Shown: positions 8,086 to 13,266 of the stretch, piece by piece | Layout: the number at the start of each line of letters is the position of its first letter | Position numbering within the stretch: the first letter of the stretch is position 1 | NCBI GenBank assembly: GCA_050732935.1 | Contig: JBOHRW010000019.1 | Span: forward strand, 1 to 13,266 | Length of the DNA stretch: 13,266 nt | From: DASRVA01 sp050732935 | GTDB lineage: Bacteria > Gemmatimonadota > Gemmatimonadetes > JACCXV01 > JAHWKZ01 | Direction: 5' to 3' | Made by a program: the position numbers and the translations under genes | The notes under the pieces: model-generated | Seen by the model: only the letters and a program-made list of their open reading frames with translations | The model's database searches: none | What the model was told of the DNA's origin: nothing

Positions 8086-8094
8086 AGCGACCCC
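8086..8094 (-). promoter_or_regulatory. Shine-Dalgarno sequence supporting the mraZ ACG start
   Basis: On the minus strand GGGG (8094-8091), preceded by the GA of an upstream TGA stop, forms GAGGGG, followed by the 5-nt spacer TCGCT and then ACG. This spacing suits initiation at ACG. The out-of-frame ATG at 8096-8098 has only GGAG two nucleotides before it, a poorer arrangement. Confidence 0.5.
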
Positions 8095-8114
8095 TCATTG
8101 CTCCAGACGTCCAT

Positions 8115-8154
8115 GAAGTCCCATTATATCCCACTTCATCCCACTTGGCCCCAC
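8115..8154 (-). promoter_or_regulatory. MraZ operator: four direct TGGG boxes at 10-bp spacing
   Basis: Read on the minus strand, four consecutive decamers are GTGGGGCCAA, GTGGGATGAA, GTGGGATATA and ATGGGACTTC. Their TGGG cores (8153-8150, 8143-8140, 8133-8130, 8123-8120) are exactly 10 bp apart. E. coli MraZ is known to bind TGGGN repeats with 5-nt spacers, which is this period. The array starts just after the -10 element, so bound MraZ would block initiation or early elongation. A fifth TGGG in the opposite orientation sits in the promoter spacer at 8172-8175. A perfect TATAAT (8128-8123) lies across boxes 3 and 4. Confidence 0.88.
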
Positions 8155-8184
8155 ATTGTATAGGAACCCGGTGGGACCTGTCAA
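8155..8184 (-). promoter_or_regulatory. Sigma70-type promoter of the dcw cluster (Pmra)
   Basis: On the minus strand a perfect -35 TTGACA (8184-8179) is followed by the -10 region TATACAAT (8162-8155). It reads either as TATACA with a 16-bp spacer or as TACAAT with an 18-bp spacer. The predicted start of transcription, about 8148, falls in the first MraZ boxes. The -35 begins only 10 nt after the T-run of the upstream terminator, so the dcw cluster has its own transcription start. No other promoter of similar quality was seen within the cluster. Confidence 0.85.
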
Positions 8185-8194
8185 GCGTCCGCTC

Positions 8195-8226
8195 AAAAAA
8201 AGCCGCCCCTGTCTCCAGGGGCGGCT
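8195..8226 (-). terminator. Rho-independent terminator of the middle unit
   Basis: On the minus strand a perfect 10-bp stem AGCCGCCCCT / AGGGGCGGCT (8226-8217 and 8210-8201) encloses the 6-nt loop GGAGAC and runs into seven Ts (8201-8195). It lies 37 nt after the stop of the secreted-protein gene. The poly-A side on the plus strand makes it one-directional in practice. It separates the upstream unit from the dcw promoter. Confidence 0.95.
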
Positions 8227-8229
8227 CGG

Positions 8230-8248
8230 CGCGCGGGATGGCCGCGCG
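8230..8248 (-). other. Second GC-rich hairpin just ahead of the terminator
   Basis: CGCGCGG and CCGCGCG form a perfect 7-bp stem around a 5-nt loop, between the stop codon at 8264 and the terminator hairpin. It has no T-run of its own. It could add to termination or protect the transcript's 3' end; that role is inference. Confidence 0.45.
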
Positions 8249-8263
8249 AAGGGTTCGGCTCGG

Positions 8264-8911
8264 TCAGCGCTGTGGCGTCTCCGGCTCGGGCTCCATGCCC
8301 GGCTCCGGCTGCGGCTCCACGCCCGGCTCGGGCTGTGGCTCCACGCCCGGCTCCGGCTGCGGCTCGGCCGCCGGGACCTCATCGGTCTCCGTGGCGGGAA
8401 TGCCCGTCAGCACGGGCACGCCGCTCAGCGACTCGGGAGCGCCATTCTCGGTGGCGAGGATCAGGATCCCGAACGTGTCGAGCTCGGTCGTGCCCTCGAA
8501 CATCGCGTTCCCCTGGGGGTCCACGCTCAGCGAGCCCGCCAGAGTCGCTTCCTTGACCTTGTCCCTGCTCGGAGCGATCCAGACGGTATAGGCGTTGACG
8601 TCGCGGGTCTCGTCGTCCAGATCGTCCACCGCAGGCAGGCCCGTCACCTCGACCACGAACGTGTTTTCGGGATCGCCCTCCGTCACCATGACGGTGGCGG
8701 TGGCATCGGCGGCTGCGTCGTCGGGCTGGAGGACGAACTCCCAGTCGTGGGTGGAGGCCACCTCGTCGGGGGTCTCCTCGGCAATCGTGTCCGGAGTCTC
8801 CTCGGCCAGCGAGTCGGGAGTCTCCCCGGCCGGCTCTTCCTCCTGGGCGGCGACTGGCGCGGCGAGCGCCAGAAGCGCCACGATGCCCAGCAGGCTAGTG
8901 AATCTGGTCAT
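8264..8911 (-). CDS. Secreted protein with RskA C-terminal-like domain flanked by 8-residue repeats
   Basis: I do not recognise a named gene. The 215-residue product starts with a clear signal peptide (hydrophobic core 6-20, likely cleavage after PVAA at 19-22). Next come three copies of an acidic unit, ETPDSLAE / ETPDTIAE / ETPDEVA (30-52). A globular region follows (about 55-172), whose end (NAYTVWIAPS, then LAGSLSVDPQGN, then ILATENG and PVLTG) resembles the C-terminal domain of anti-sigma factor RskA. No membrane segment, zinc-finger anti-sigma domain or sigma gene is present. The C-terminus holds three copies of EPQPEPGV-type repeats (183-206) and EPEPE, likely extended. The ATG overlaps the upstream stop (ATGA) and has AGGAG 5 nt away. 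Export is well supported; the domain similarity is by eye only. Confidence 0.8.
   Translation of the reverse strand: MTRFTSLLGIVALLALAAPVAAQEEEPAGETPDSLAEETPDTIAEETPDEVASTHDWEFVLQPDDAAADATATVMVTEGDPENTFVVEVTGLPAVDDLDDETRDVNAYTVWIAPSRDKVKEATLAGSLSVDPQGNAMFEGTTELDTFGILILATENGAPESLSGVPVLTGIPATETDEVPAAEPQPEPGVEPQPEPGVEPQPEPGMEPEPETPQR
8294..8365 (-). repeat. 24-nt tandem repeat, three copies (EPQPEPG-V/M units)
   Basis: Three head-to-tail 24-nt units encode EPQPEPGV, EPQPEPGV and EPQPEPGM near the C-terminus of the secreted protein, followed by a degenerate EPEPE. Copies differ mainly at wobble positions. The Pro/Glu spacing suggests a stiff extended tail, perhaps crossing the wall or periplasm. 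Copy number could vary by slippage between strains. Confidence 0.85.
8756..8824 (-). repeat. 24-nt tandem repeat, nearly three copies (ETPD units)
   Basis: Units ETPDSLAE, ETPDTIAE and ETPDEVA follow the signal peptide of the secreted protein. The period is 24 nt, the same as the unrelated C-terminal repeat of that gene. The mature N-terminus is therefore strongly acidic and probably unstructured. Confidence 0.8.
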
Positions 8912-9234
8912 GATGTCTCCTCTCGAGGGTCGAAATGGATCCGTTCTTCATTTGGCGGTGACGTGTTGTGCGGCCCATACCCCCGCGCGGCACCGGTGTT
9001 CCTAGCGCCGCTCCCGGGCTCCAGCCTCCCCTCCGGGACGACCTCGTAATCCGCATCGATCTCGAGCTTCCGCCGCTCCCGCTCCGTCCGCTTCCCTTCG
9101 CGGCGCAACCGCCAGGCGCCCCAGAGCGCGGCCCCCGCCAGCTTGAGGGCGATGGACCAGGGGCCACCGCGAAACAGCCAGCGCACCAACCAGCGACCCA
9201 GGAAGAGCCTTTTCAGCAGCCCCACGATCGTCAC
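8908..9234 (-). CDS. Small basic membrane protein of unknown function
   Basis: No family recognised. The 108-residue product begins with a Trp/Arg/Leu-rich amphipathic stretch (1-22), then a probable membrane segment (about 26-41, WSIALKLAGAALWGAW), a strongly basic linker (RRLREGKRTERERRK-like, 42-57), a conserved-looking acidic IDADYEVVPEG (59-69), and a hydrophilic tail. The tail's last codons are shared with the next gene by an ATGA overlap, which supports both frames and suggests the two proteins are made together. The GTG at 9234 has GGAGG only 2 nt upstream; an internal GTG at 9225 would place that site at 10 nt, so the protein may be three residues shorter. Being short and in GC-rich DNA, it needs homologues for certainty. 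Confidence 0.65.
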   Translation of the reverse strand: MTIVGLLKRLFLGRWLVRWLFRGGPWSIALKLAGAALWGAWRLRREGKRTERERRKLEIDADYEVVPEGRLEPGSGARNTGAARGYGPHNTSPPNEERIHFDPREETS

Positions 9235-9381
9235 CGCCTCCGCGGAAAGGAGCCTTCGAGCCGGAGTCCCGGCATGGCAAAAGCTTCATTCTAGCCGATG
9301 CGTCCGCGCCGCGCCGCCCGCGACCCGGAAGGTTGTGGTCCGATCCCCGCGTCTATTCCGCACCCGTCGCTGACGCGAGCG
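9235..9381 (-). other. 147-nt gap after the heme operon
   Basis: No terminator with a T-run was found after the heme oxidase stop. A weak hairpin (GCCGG / CCGGC) lies near 9260-9273. TAGAAT (9293-9288, minus strand) could be a -10 element for the middle unit, but no -35 of quality stands 16-18 nt before it. A 13-codon frame (ATG CCG GGA..., about 9274 to 9231) ends in a GTGA overlap with the small-protein start; chance is likely. Whether the middle unit is part of the heme transcript is open. Confidence 0.35.
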
Positions 9382-10761
9382 CTACTCGGATTCCCGCCCG
9401 CGGTCCAGCAGGGCCCGCAGCGCCTCGGCACGGCGCGCCGCCTCCAGCCCCTGAGCCGCGCAGTCGGCGAGCCCGACGCCCCGATAGTCGGCGCCGGCGA
9501 GAAGCACGCGGAACCCGGCCCCGAGCTCCCGCTCGACGGCCGCCACGCGTTCCAGATGGCCGACGTCGTACTGGGGCATCGCGTCCACCCAGCGGTCGAC
9601 CCGCGTGAGGATCGGATCGGCGCGCCACCCCGTCGCGGTCGCGAGCCCGGAGCGCGCGCGCCGGACGAGCTCGGCTTCGGTCCCGGAATCCACCGGATCG
9701 CCCCGGCGACCCAGGTAGACCCGGACGAGGACCCGTCCGGGCGGCGCCCGGCCGGGCCATTTCGAGGACGAGAACGTGGCCGCGGTGATGGGGAGGCGCT
9801 GGTCGCGAGCGACGACGAAGCCGTTGCTCTCCGGGACGGGCACGCTGCCCGCCTCGTACCCCAGCGTGACCACCGCCGTCGTGACCCGGCGGAAGACTCG
9901 CAGGATCCGCGACGCACCCGGCGCGGCACCGGCGAGAAGCCGCGCCGCTTCCGCGGCCGGGACCGCGAGGATCGCGATGCTCGCTTCCACCACGGCTCCA
10001 TCGGCCAGCTCGAGCCGCCATCCGGCTTCGACCCTGCGCATCCGCCCGACACGCGCGTCGGTCCGCACGTCGACCGCTTCCGCGGCCTCGGCACATCGCT
10101 CGACCAGCCGGCCGAGCCCGTCCCGCAGCGTGGCAAACGGGGAGGACGGCCGCCCGCCACCCCCGCCCGCGGGGCGCAGGTTGCGGATCAAGGAGCCCCG
10201 GCGGGCCGCCTCCAGGATCTCGGGAAAGGTCGCCGCCAGGCTCAGCCGGTCCGGATCCGCGCCATAGACCCCGGCCGCGATCGGGGCCACCAGGCGGTCG
10301 AGCGTGGCGCCTCCCAGCCGCCACCCCACCACGGCGCCGAGGCTCTGGTCCCCCACGCCGGCCCGCGCGGGAAGAAAGAGGTCGGTGAGGAGACGAAGCT
10401 TTTCGAGCGGGGTCAGGATCCCGCTCGCGAGGAGGGGACGGAGGCGGGTCGGGGCGATCCCGACCCCGGCCGGCAGGGGCCGCAGCCGGCCACGCGCGAA
10501 CACGCCGGTAGGCCGGGAGCGGTCGGCGAAGAGAAGCTCGTCGTCGAGCCCCAGCTCCCGGCACAGCCCGAGGAGGGTGGGCTTCCGGGTGGCGAAGGAC
10601 TCGGGCCCCGTCTCGATCAGGAACCCGTCCTGCCTCACGGTCCGGATCGTCCCTCCCAACCGGTCGCCGGCTTCGAGCAGGACCGTCCGGAGGCCCCTGC
10701 GGGCGAGCGCGCATGCGGCCGCCAGCCCGGTGAGACCCCCGCCGACGACGGCGACGCTCAG
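9382..10761 (-). CDS. cgoX: HemY-type porphyrinogen oxidase, probably coproporphyrinogen III oxidase CgoX
   Basis: This FAD enzyme removes six electrons from a porphyrinogen; in coproporphyrin-dependent organisms the substrate is coproporphyrinogen III, otherwise protoporphyrinogen IX. The N-terminal dinucleotide fold is complete only if translation begins at CTG 10759-10761: it then reads (M)SVAVVGGGLTGLAAACALARRG, with LLEAGDRLGGTI next. That start overlaps the hemH stop as CTGA, giving 459 residues, normal for the family. No ATG, GTG or TTG occurs in this frame upstream near the overlap; the first one downstream (TTG, 10657-10659) would delete the FAD-binding motif. Further motifs are GPESF, a G-rich loop GGGGGRP, and the C-terminal FAD segment GADYRGVGLADCAAQGLEAA. 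The substrate is inferred from the adjacent CpfC-type ferrochelatase; hemG or hemY are older names. Confidence 0.88.
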   Translation of the reverse strand: MSVAVVGGGLTGLAAACALARRGLRTVLLEAGDRLGGTIRTVRQDGFLIETGPESFATRKPTLLGLCRELGLDDELLFADRSRPTGVFARGRLRPLPAGVGIAPTRLRPLLASGILTPLEKLRLLTDLFLPARAGVGDQSLGAVVGWRLGGATLDRLVAPIAAGVYGADPDRLSLAATFPEILEAARRGSLIRNLRPAGGGGGRPSSPFATLRDGLGRLVERCAEAAEAVDVRTDARVGRMRRVEAGWRLELADGAVVEASIAILAVPAAEAARLLAGAAPGASRILRVFRRVTTAVVTLGYEAGSVPVPESNGFVVARDQRLPITAATFSSSKWPGRAPPGRVLVRVYLGRRGDPVDSGTEAELVRRARSGLATATGWRADPILTRVDRWVDAMPQYDVGHLERVAAVERELGAGFRVLLAGADYRGVGLADCAAQGLEAARRAEALRALLDRGRESE

Positions 10762-11681
10762 CGGCCCACGCGCGCCCCCCGGCTCGGGGTCGCGAGCCGC
10801 GTCGCTGCGAGGTCGGCGAGCGCGGCGACGAAGTCGGGATGCACGTTCGGCATGCGGGTGCGGGCGAAGGAAAGTCCGCGACGCTCGGCGGCCCGTCGGG
10901 CCTCGATATCCAGATCGTAGAGGACCTCGAGATGGTCGGCCACGAACCCGATCGACTGGACGAGCATGCCCGTTTCGCCGCGCTCCGCGAGGTCCGCGAT
11001 CACGTCCAGGATGTCGGGCCCCAGCCAGGGCTCGGCGGTCCGTCCGGCGCTTTGGTAGGCGAAGGTCCAGCGGTCGATCCCGATCGCGTCCACCACCGCC
11101 CGGCTCGTGGCGAGGAGCTGGCCGGGATAGGGGTCGCCGCCCTCGAGCACGCGGGCCGGGACCGAGTGCGCGGTGAATACGACGTGCGGATCTCCGCCGA
11201 CGCGTTCGAGCGCCTCCTGCAGGCGATTGCCCAGGAACGCCACGAACCCGGGATGATCGTGCCAGCTGCGGATCATCTCGATCTCGAAGCCTTCGGGCGC
11301 GGCTTCCCGGGCGCGGTCCTCGTACTCAGCGATCGAGCGGAGCGAGTAGTGCGGGGCCATGACGAGGCCGACGGCCCGCCCGATGCCGGTGTCGGCCAGC
11401 TCCCGGACTGCCTGGCCGATGAACGGCTCGACGTGCTTGAACCCGACCCGCACGGTGACCTCGAAGCCGCGCCCGGCGAGCGCCCGCTCGAGGCCATCGG
11501 CCTGCTCGCGCGTGATCTGGTTCAGCCGGGTCGGCCCGCCGACGGCGCGGTAGCGCTCGACGAGCTCCAGGAGGAGCGGGGCGGGCGGCGGGCGGCCGCG
11601 CCGGATGTGCGTGTAGTATGCCCCCACATCCTCCAGGCGCCGGGGGGTCCCGTACGCCATCACGAGGAGCCCTTGTCTCAT
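10758..11681 (-). CDS. cpfC: Ferrochelatase, coproporphyrin type (CpfC, HemH)
   Basis: The enzyme inserts ferrous iron into a porphyrin. Sequence features follow the Bacillus coproporphyrin ferrochelatase: LLVMAYGTP (5-13) with Y10 where protoporphyrin ferrochelatases have Met, YYTHIRRGR (22-30), KHVEPFI (82-88), the metal-site His H172 in TAHSVP, a QSxGRTxxPWLGPD motif (210-223) and GFVADHLEVLYD (245-256) with E252. At 307 residues it matches the Bacillus form, without the longer N-terminus or a [2Fe-2S] tail. The ATG overlaps the hemE stop as ATGA; no good ribosome site is visible, so translation is probably coupled. Type assignment is from motif memory; a heme synthase ChdC gene elsewhere would be expected. 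Confidence 0.95.
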   Translation of the reverse strand: MRQGLLVMAYGTPRRLEDVGAYYTHIRRGRPPPAPLLLELVERYRAVGGPTRLNQITREQADGLERALAGRGFEVTVRVGFKHVEPFIGQAVRELADTGIGRAVGLVMAPHYSLRSIAEYEDRAREAAPEGFEIEMIRSWHDHPGFVAFLGNRLQEALERVGGDPHVVFTAHSVPARVLEGGDPYPGQLLATSRAVVDAIGIDRWTFAYQSAGRTAEPWLGPDILDVIADLAERGETGMLVQSIGFVADHLEVLYDLDIEARRAAERRGLSFARTRMPNVHPDFVAALADLAATRLATPSRGARVGR

Positions 11682-12718
11682 GCCGTGGCCGCGCGCGGCG
11701 CGCCCGTTCGGGCGCTCTGGTCGTGCACGTGGTCGACGAGCCGGCGCAGGTTCTCCACCGGCGTCTCGGGCAGGACGCCGTGCCCCAGGTTGAAGACGTG
11801 ACCGGGTCGTCCGGCGGCCTCGGCGAGCACGCGCTCGGCACCCGCGCGAGCCGCCTCCCAGGGGCCCGCGGCCACGGCAGGGTCCAGGTTCCCCTGGACC
11901 GCCCGGTCACCGACGAGATCCCAGCCGCGTCCCAGATCTATCCGCCAGTCGAAGCCGATCACATCGCCGCCGGCGGCGGCCATGTCCGGAAGCAGCCCCG
12001 TCGTGTCGGTACCGAAGTGGATGACCGGCACACCCGACAGGCCGGCGAAGAGCCGCCGCATGTGGGGCTGCACGCAACGGCGGTAGTCGTCGGGAGCCAG
12101 ACAGCCGACCCAGGAGTCGAAGATCTGGAGGGCCAGGGCGCCCGCCTCGGCCTGAAGCGTGAGATAGGCGATGGTGGCATCGGTGAGCCGGCGCATGAGC
12201 TCCTCCCAAGCCTCGGGATGGGCGCGGATGAAGCGCTTGATCTGGAGAAAGCGCCGCGTCGGCGCGCCCTCGATCAGGTACGAGGCGAGCGTGAAGGGGG
12301 CGCCCGCGAACCCGATCACCGGGACCGGGCTCTCGCGCCGCAGCAGGCGGAGCGCTTCGACCAGCGAGCCGACCAGATCGCCCGGGTCGAACCGCTCGAG
12401 GCCGTCCACGTCCGTCGGCGTCCGGACGGGCCGGGCCACGACCGGCCCCACCCCGGACCGGATCTCGAAGTCGACCCCGAGCCCCTCGAAGGGGATCGTG
12501 ATGTCGGCGAAGACGATCGCCGCGTCCACCCCCAGGCGGCGGACCGGCTGGAGGGTCACCTCTGCGCAGAGCTCGGGAAGCCGCACGATGTCGAGGAGGG
12601 AATGACGCTCGCGGACCGCCCGATACTCGGGGAGCGAGCGTCCCGCCTGCCGCATGAACCAGACCGGCGTGCAGTCGACCGGCTGCCGCCGGCAGGCGCG
12701 GAGGAAGCGATCGTTCAC
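11678..12718 (-). CDS. hemE: Uroporphyrinogen decarboxylase HemE
   Basis: HemE removes four acetate carboxyls from uroporphyrinogen III to give coproporphyrinogen III, in the cytoplasm. The 346-residue TIM-barrel protein carries the signature RQAGRSLPEYR (23-33), the catalytic Asp D72 in FADITIP, FAGAPFTLASYLIEG with Y147, FDSWVG with S202, and NLGHGV with H313; these match the substrate-binding Asp, Tyr, Ser and His of the human enzyme. The GTG start (12716-12718) overlaps the hemL stop as GTGA and has GGGGAG 7 nt upstream. Its product is the branch-point substrate for the oxidase two genes downstream. No anomalies. Confidence 0.98.
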   Translation of the reverse strand: MNDRFLRACRRQPVDCTPVWFMRQAGRSLPEYRAVRERHSLLDIVRLPELCAEVTLQPVRRLGVDAAIVFADITIPFEGLGVDFEIRSGVGPVVARPVRTPTDVDGLERFDPGDLVGSLVEALRLLRRESPVPVIGFAGAPFTLASYLIEGAPTRRFLQIKRFIRAHPEAWEELMRRLTDATIAYLTLQAEAGALALQIFDSWVGCLAPDDYRRCVQPHMRRLFAGLSGVPVIHFGTDTTGLLPDMAAAGGDVIGFDWRIDLGRGWDLVGDRAVQGNLDPAVAAGPWEAARAGAERVLAEAAGRPGHVFNLGHGVLPETPVENLRRLVDHVHDQSARTGAPRAATA

Positions 12719-13266
12719 GTCCGCGCTCCCCGCACCGCAAGCGCGAGGGCCTCACGGGACGCCTCGAGGGTGCGCTCGATCTCCCGGTCGCCGTGGGCGA
12801 GGGTCAGAAACCAGGCCTCGTAGGGCGAGGGCGGGAGGTGGATGCCCCGCTCGAGCATGGCGTGGAAGAAGCGTCCGAAGGCCGCCTCGTCGGTCAAGCG
12901 CGCGGCGTCGTAGTCGCGCGGGGGCGAAGGCGTCCAGAAGACGGTCAGGAGCGAGGCCAGCGATTGCACGCTCGCCCGGCCGGCCGCTGGCCCTTCCGCG
13001 ATCGCCGCCCGCAGCCCGTCGGCCAGGCGACGCGTCCGCTGCTCCAATCTGTCGTACGCGTCCGGATCGGCGAGCCCGTCGAGGGCGGCCGAGCCGGCCG
13101 CCATCGCCAGCGGGTTCCCCGACAGGGTGCCCGCCTGGTAGACGGGGCCGAGCGGGGCGAGGTGGTCCATGATCTCGGCCCGGCCCCCGAAGGCGGCGAG
13201 CGGCAGCCCGCCGCCCAGCACCTTGCCGAAGCACGACAGGTCGGGATTGATGCCGTAGCGACCCTG
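12715..13266 (-). CDS. hemL: Glutamate-1-semialdehyde 2,1-aminomutase HemL, C-terminal part
   Basis: HemL is a PLP enzyme that converts glutamate-1-semialdehyde to 5-aminolevulinate, the last step of the C5 pathway. The window cuts the gene; 183 C-terminal residues of roughly 430 are visible. The first reads QGRYGINPDLSCFGKVLGGG, which contains the Schiff-base Lys (codon 13222-13224) in the FGKVLGGGLP motif. Then come AAFGGRAEIMDHLAPLGPVYQAGTLSGNPLAMAAG and a C-terminal fold ending in LPPSPYEAWFLTLAHGDREIERTLEA. Other class III aminotransferases share the Lys motif, but the AGTLSGNPLAMAAG stretch and the heme neighbours make HemL clear. Confidence 0.96.
   Translation of the reverse strand, partial: QGRYGINPDLSCFGKVLGGGLPLAAFGGRAEIMDHLAPLGPVYQAGTLSGNPLAMAAGSAALDGLADPDAYDRLEQRTRRLADGLRAAIAEGPAAGRASVQSLASLLTVFWTPSPPRDYDAARLTDEAAFGRFFHAMLERGIHLPPSPYEAWFLTLAHGDREIERTLEASREALALAVRGART

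Noticed and set aside
7857..8114. 85-codon minus-strand frame starting at ATG 8114 (MDVWSNEG...)
   Set aside because: It overlaps mraZ in another frame, is Ser/Arg-rich and has no ribosome site.
8294..8365. 24-nt repeats as a CRISPR or regulatory array
   Set aside because: The units are directly adjacent, have no spacers, and are codons of the PEPG tail.
9288..9293. TAGAAT as a promoter -10 for the middle unit
   Set aside because: No acceptable -35 lies 16-18 nt upstream, and the hexamer alone is too common to call.
9298..10920. Plus-strand frame of 540 codons opposite the heme oxidase
   Set aside because: Antisense shadow; Arg/Pro/Gly-rich with no motif. The minus strand has a clear FAD enzyme.
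1..13266. Mobile elements, tRNA or rRNA genes, CRISPR arrays, defence or phage genes
   Set aside because: No transposase or integrase motifs, long terminal inverted repeats, cloverleaf-like segments or repeat-spacer patterns were seen; the gene content is core metabolism and division.

Overview
The window is a GC-rich stretch of bacterial chromosome in which every gene I can support lies on the minus strand. Transcription therefore runs from high to low coordinates, and long open frames on the plus strand are shadows produced by the base composition. It holds three blocks: the end of a heme-biosynthesis operon (hemL-hemE-hemH-hemG/cgoX, 13266 to 9382), a two-gene unit of unknown function (9234 to 8264), and the front of a division and cell wall (dcw) cluster (8184 to 1: mraZ-rsmH-ftsL-ftsI-murE-murF-mraY-murD). 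The window cuts hemL and murD.

Heme block. HemL makes 5-aminolevulinate, the last step of the C5 route from glutamyl-tRNA. HemE makes coproporphyrinogen III. The ferrochelatase and the HemY-type oxidase look like the coproporphyrin-dependent pair (CpfC, CgoX): the ferrochelatase has a Tyr where protoporphyrin enzymes have Met, and its motifs resemble those of Bacillus. All three junctions are 4-nt overlaps (GTGA, ATGA, CTGA), implying tight translational coupling. The last overlap implies a CTG start for the oxidase.

Middle unit. A small basic membrane protein overlaps by ATGA a secreted protein whose single central domain resembles the C-terminal domain of anti-sigma factor RskA, flanked by two different 8-residue repeats. 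A strong intrinsic terminator (8195-8226) ends it.

dcw block. Eleven bases past the terminator is a sigma70-type promoter (TTGACA and TATACAAT), followed by four TGGG boxes exactly 10 bp apart. This is the known MraZ operator architecture, so the cluster is probably autoregulated by its first gene. mraZ itself has no ATG, GTG or TTG at the expected place; an ACG with a well-spaced Shine-Dalgarno sequence is the best start. The downstream genes supply FtsL and FtsI for septal synthesis, the MurE and MurF ligases (MurE has the DNPR motif of meso-diaminopimelate enzymes), MraY for lipid I, and the start of MurD.

Organism. High GC, frequent GTG starts, a PASTA domain on FtsI, DAP-type MurE and a coproporphyrin-type ferrochelatase do not point to one familiar model phylum. 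An uncultured GC-rich lineage is my guess; I cannot fix the phylum from sequence reading alone. Most of the window is conserved housekeeping DNA. The unusual points are the non-canonical starts, the operator array and the orphan secreted domain protein.
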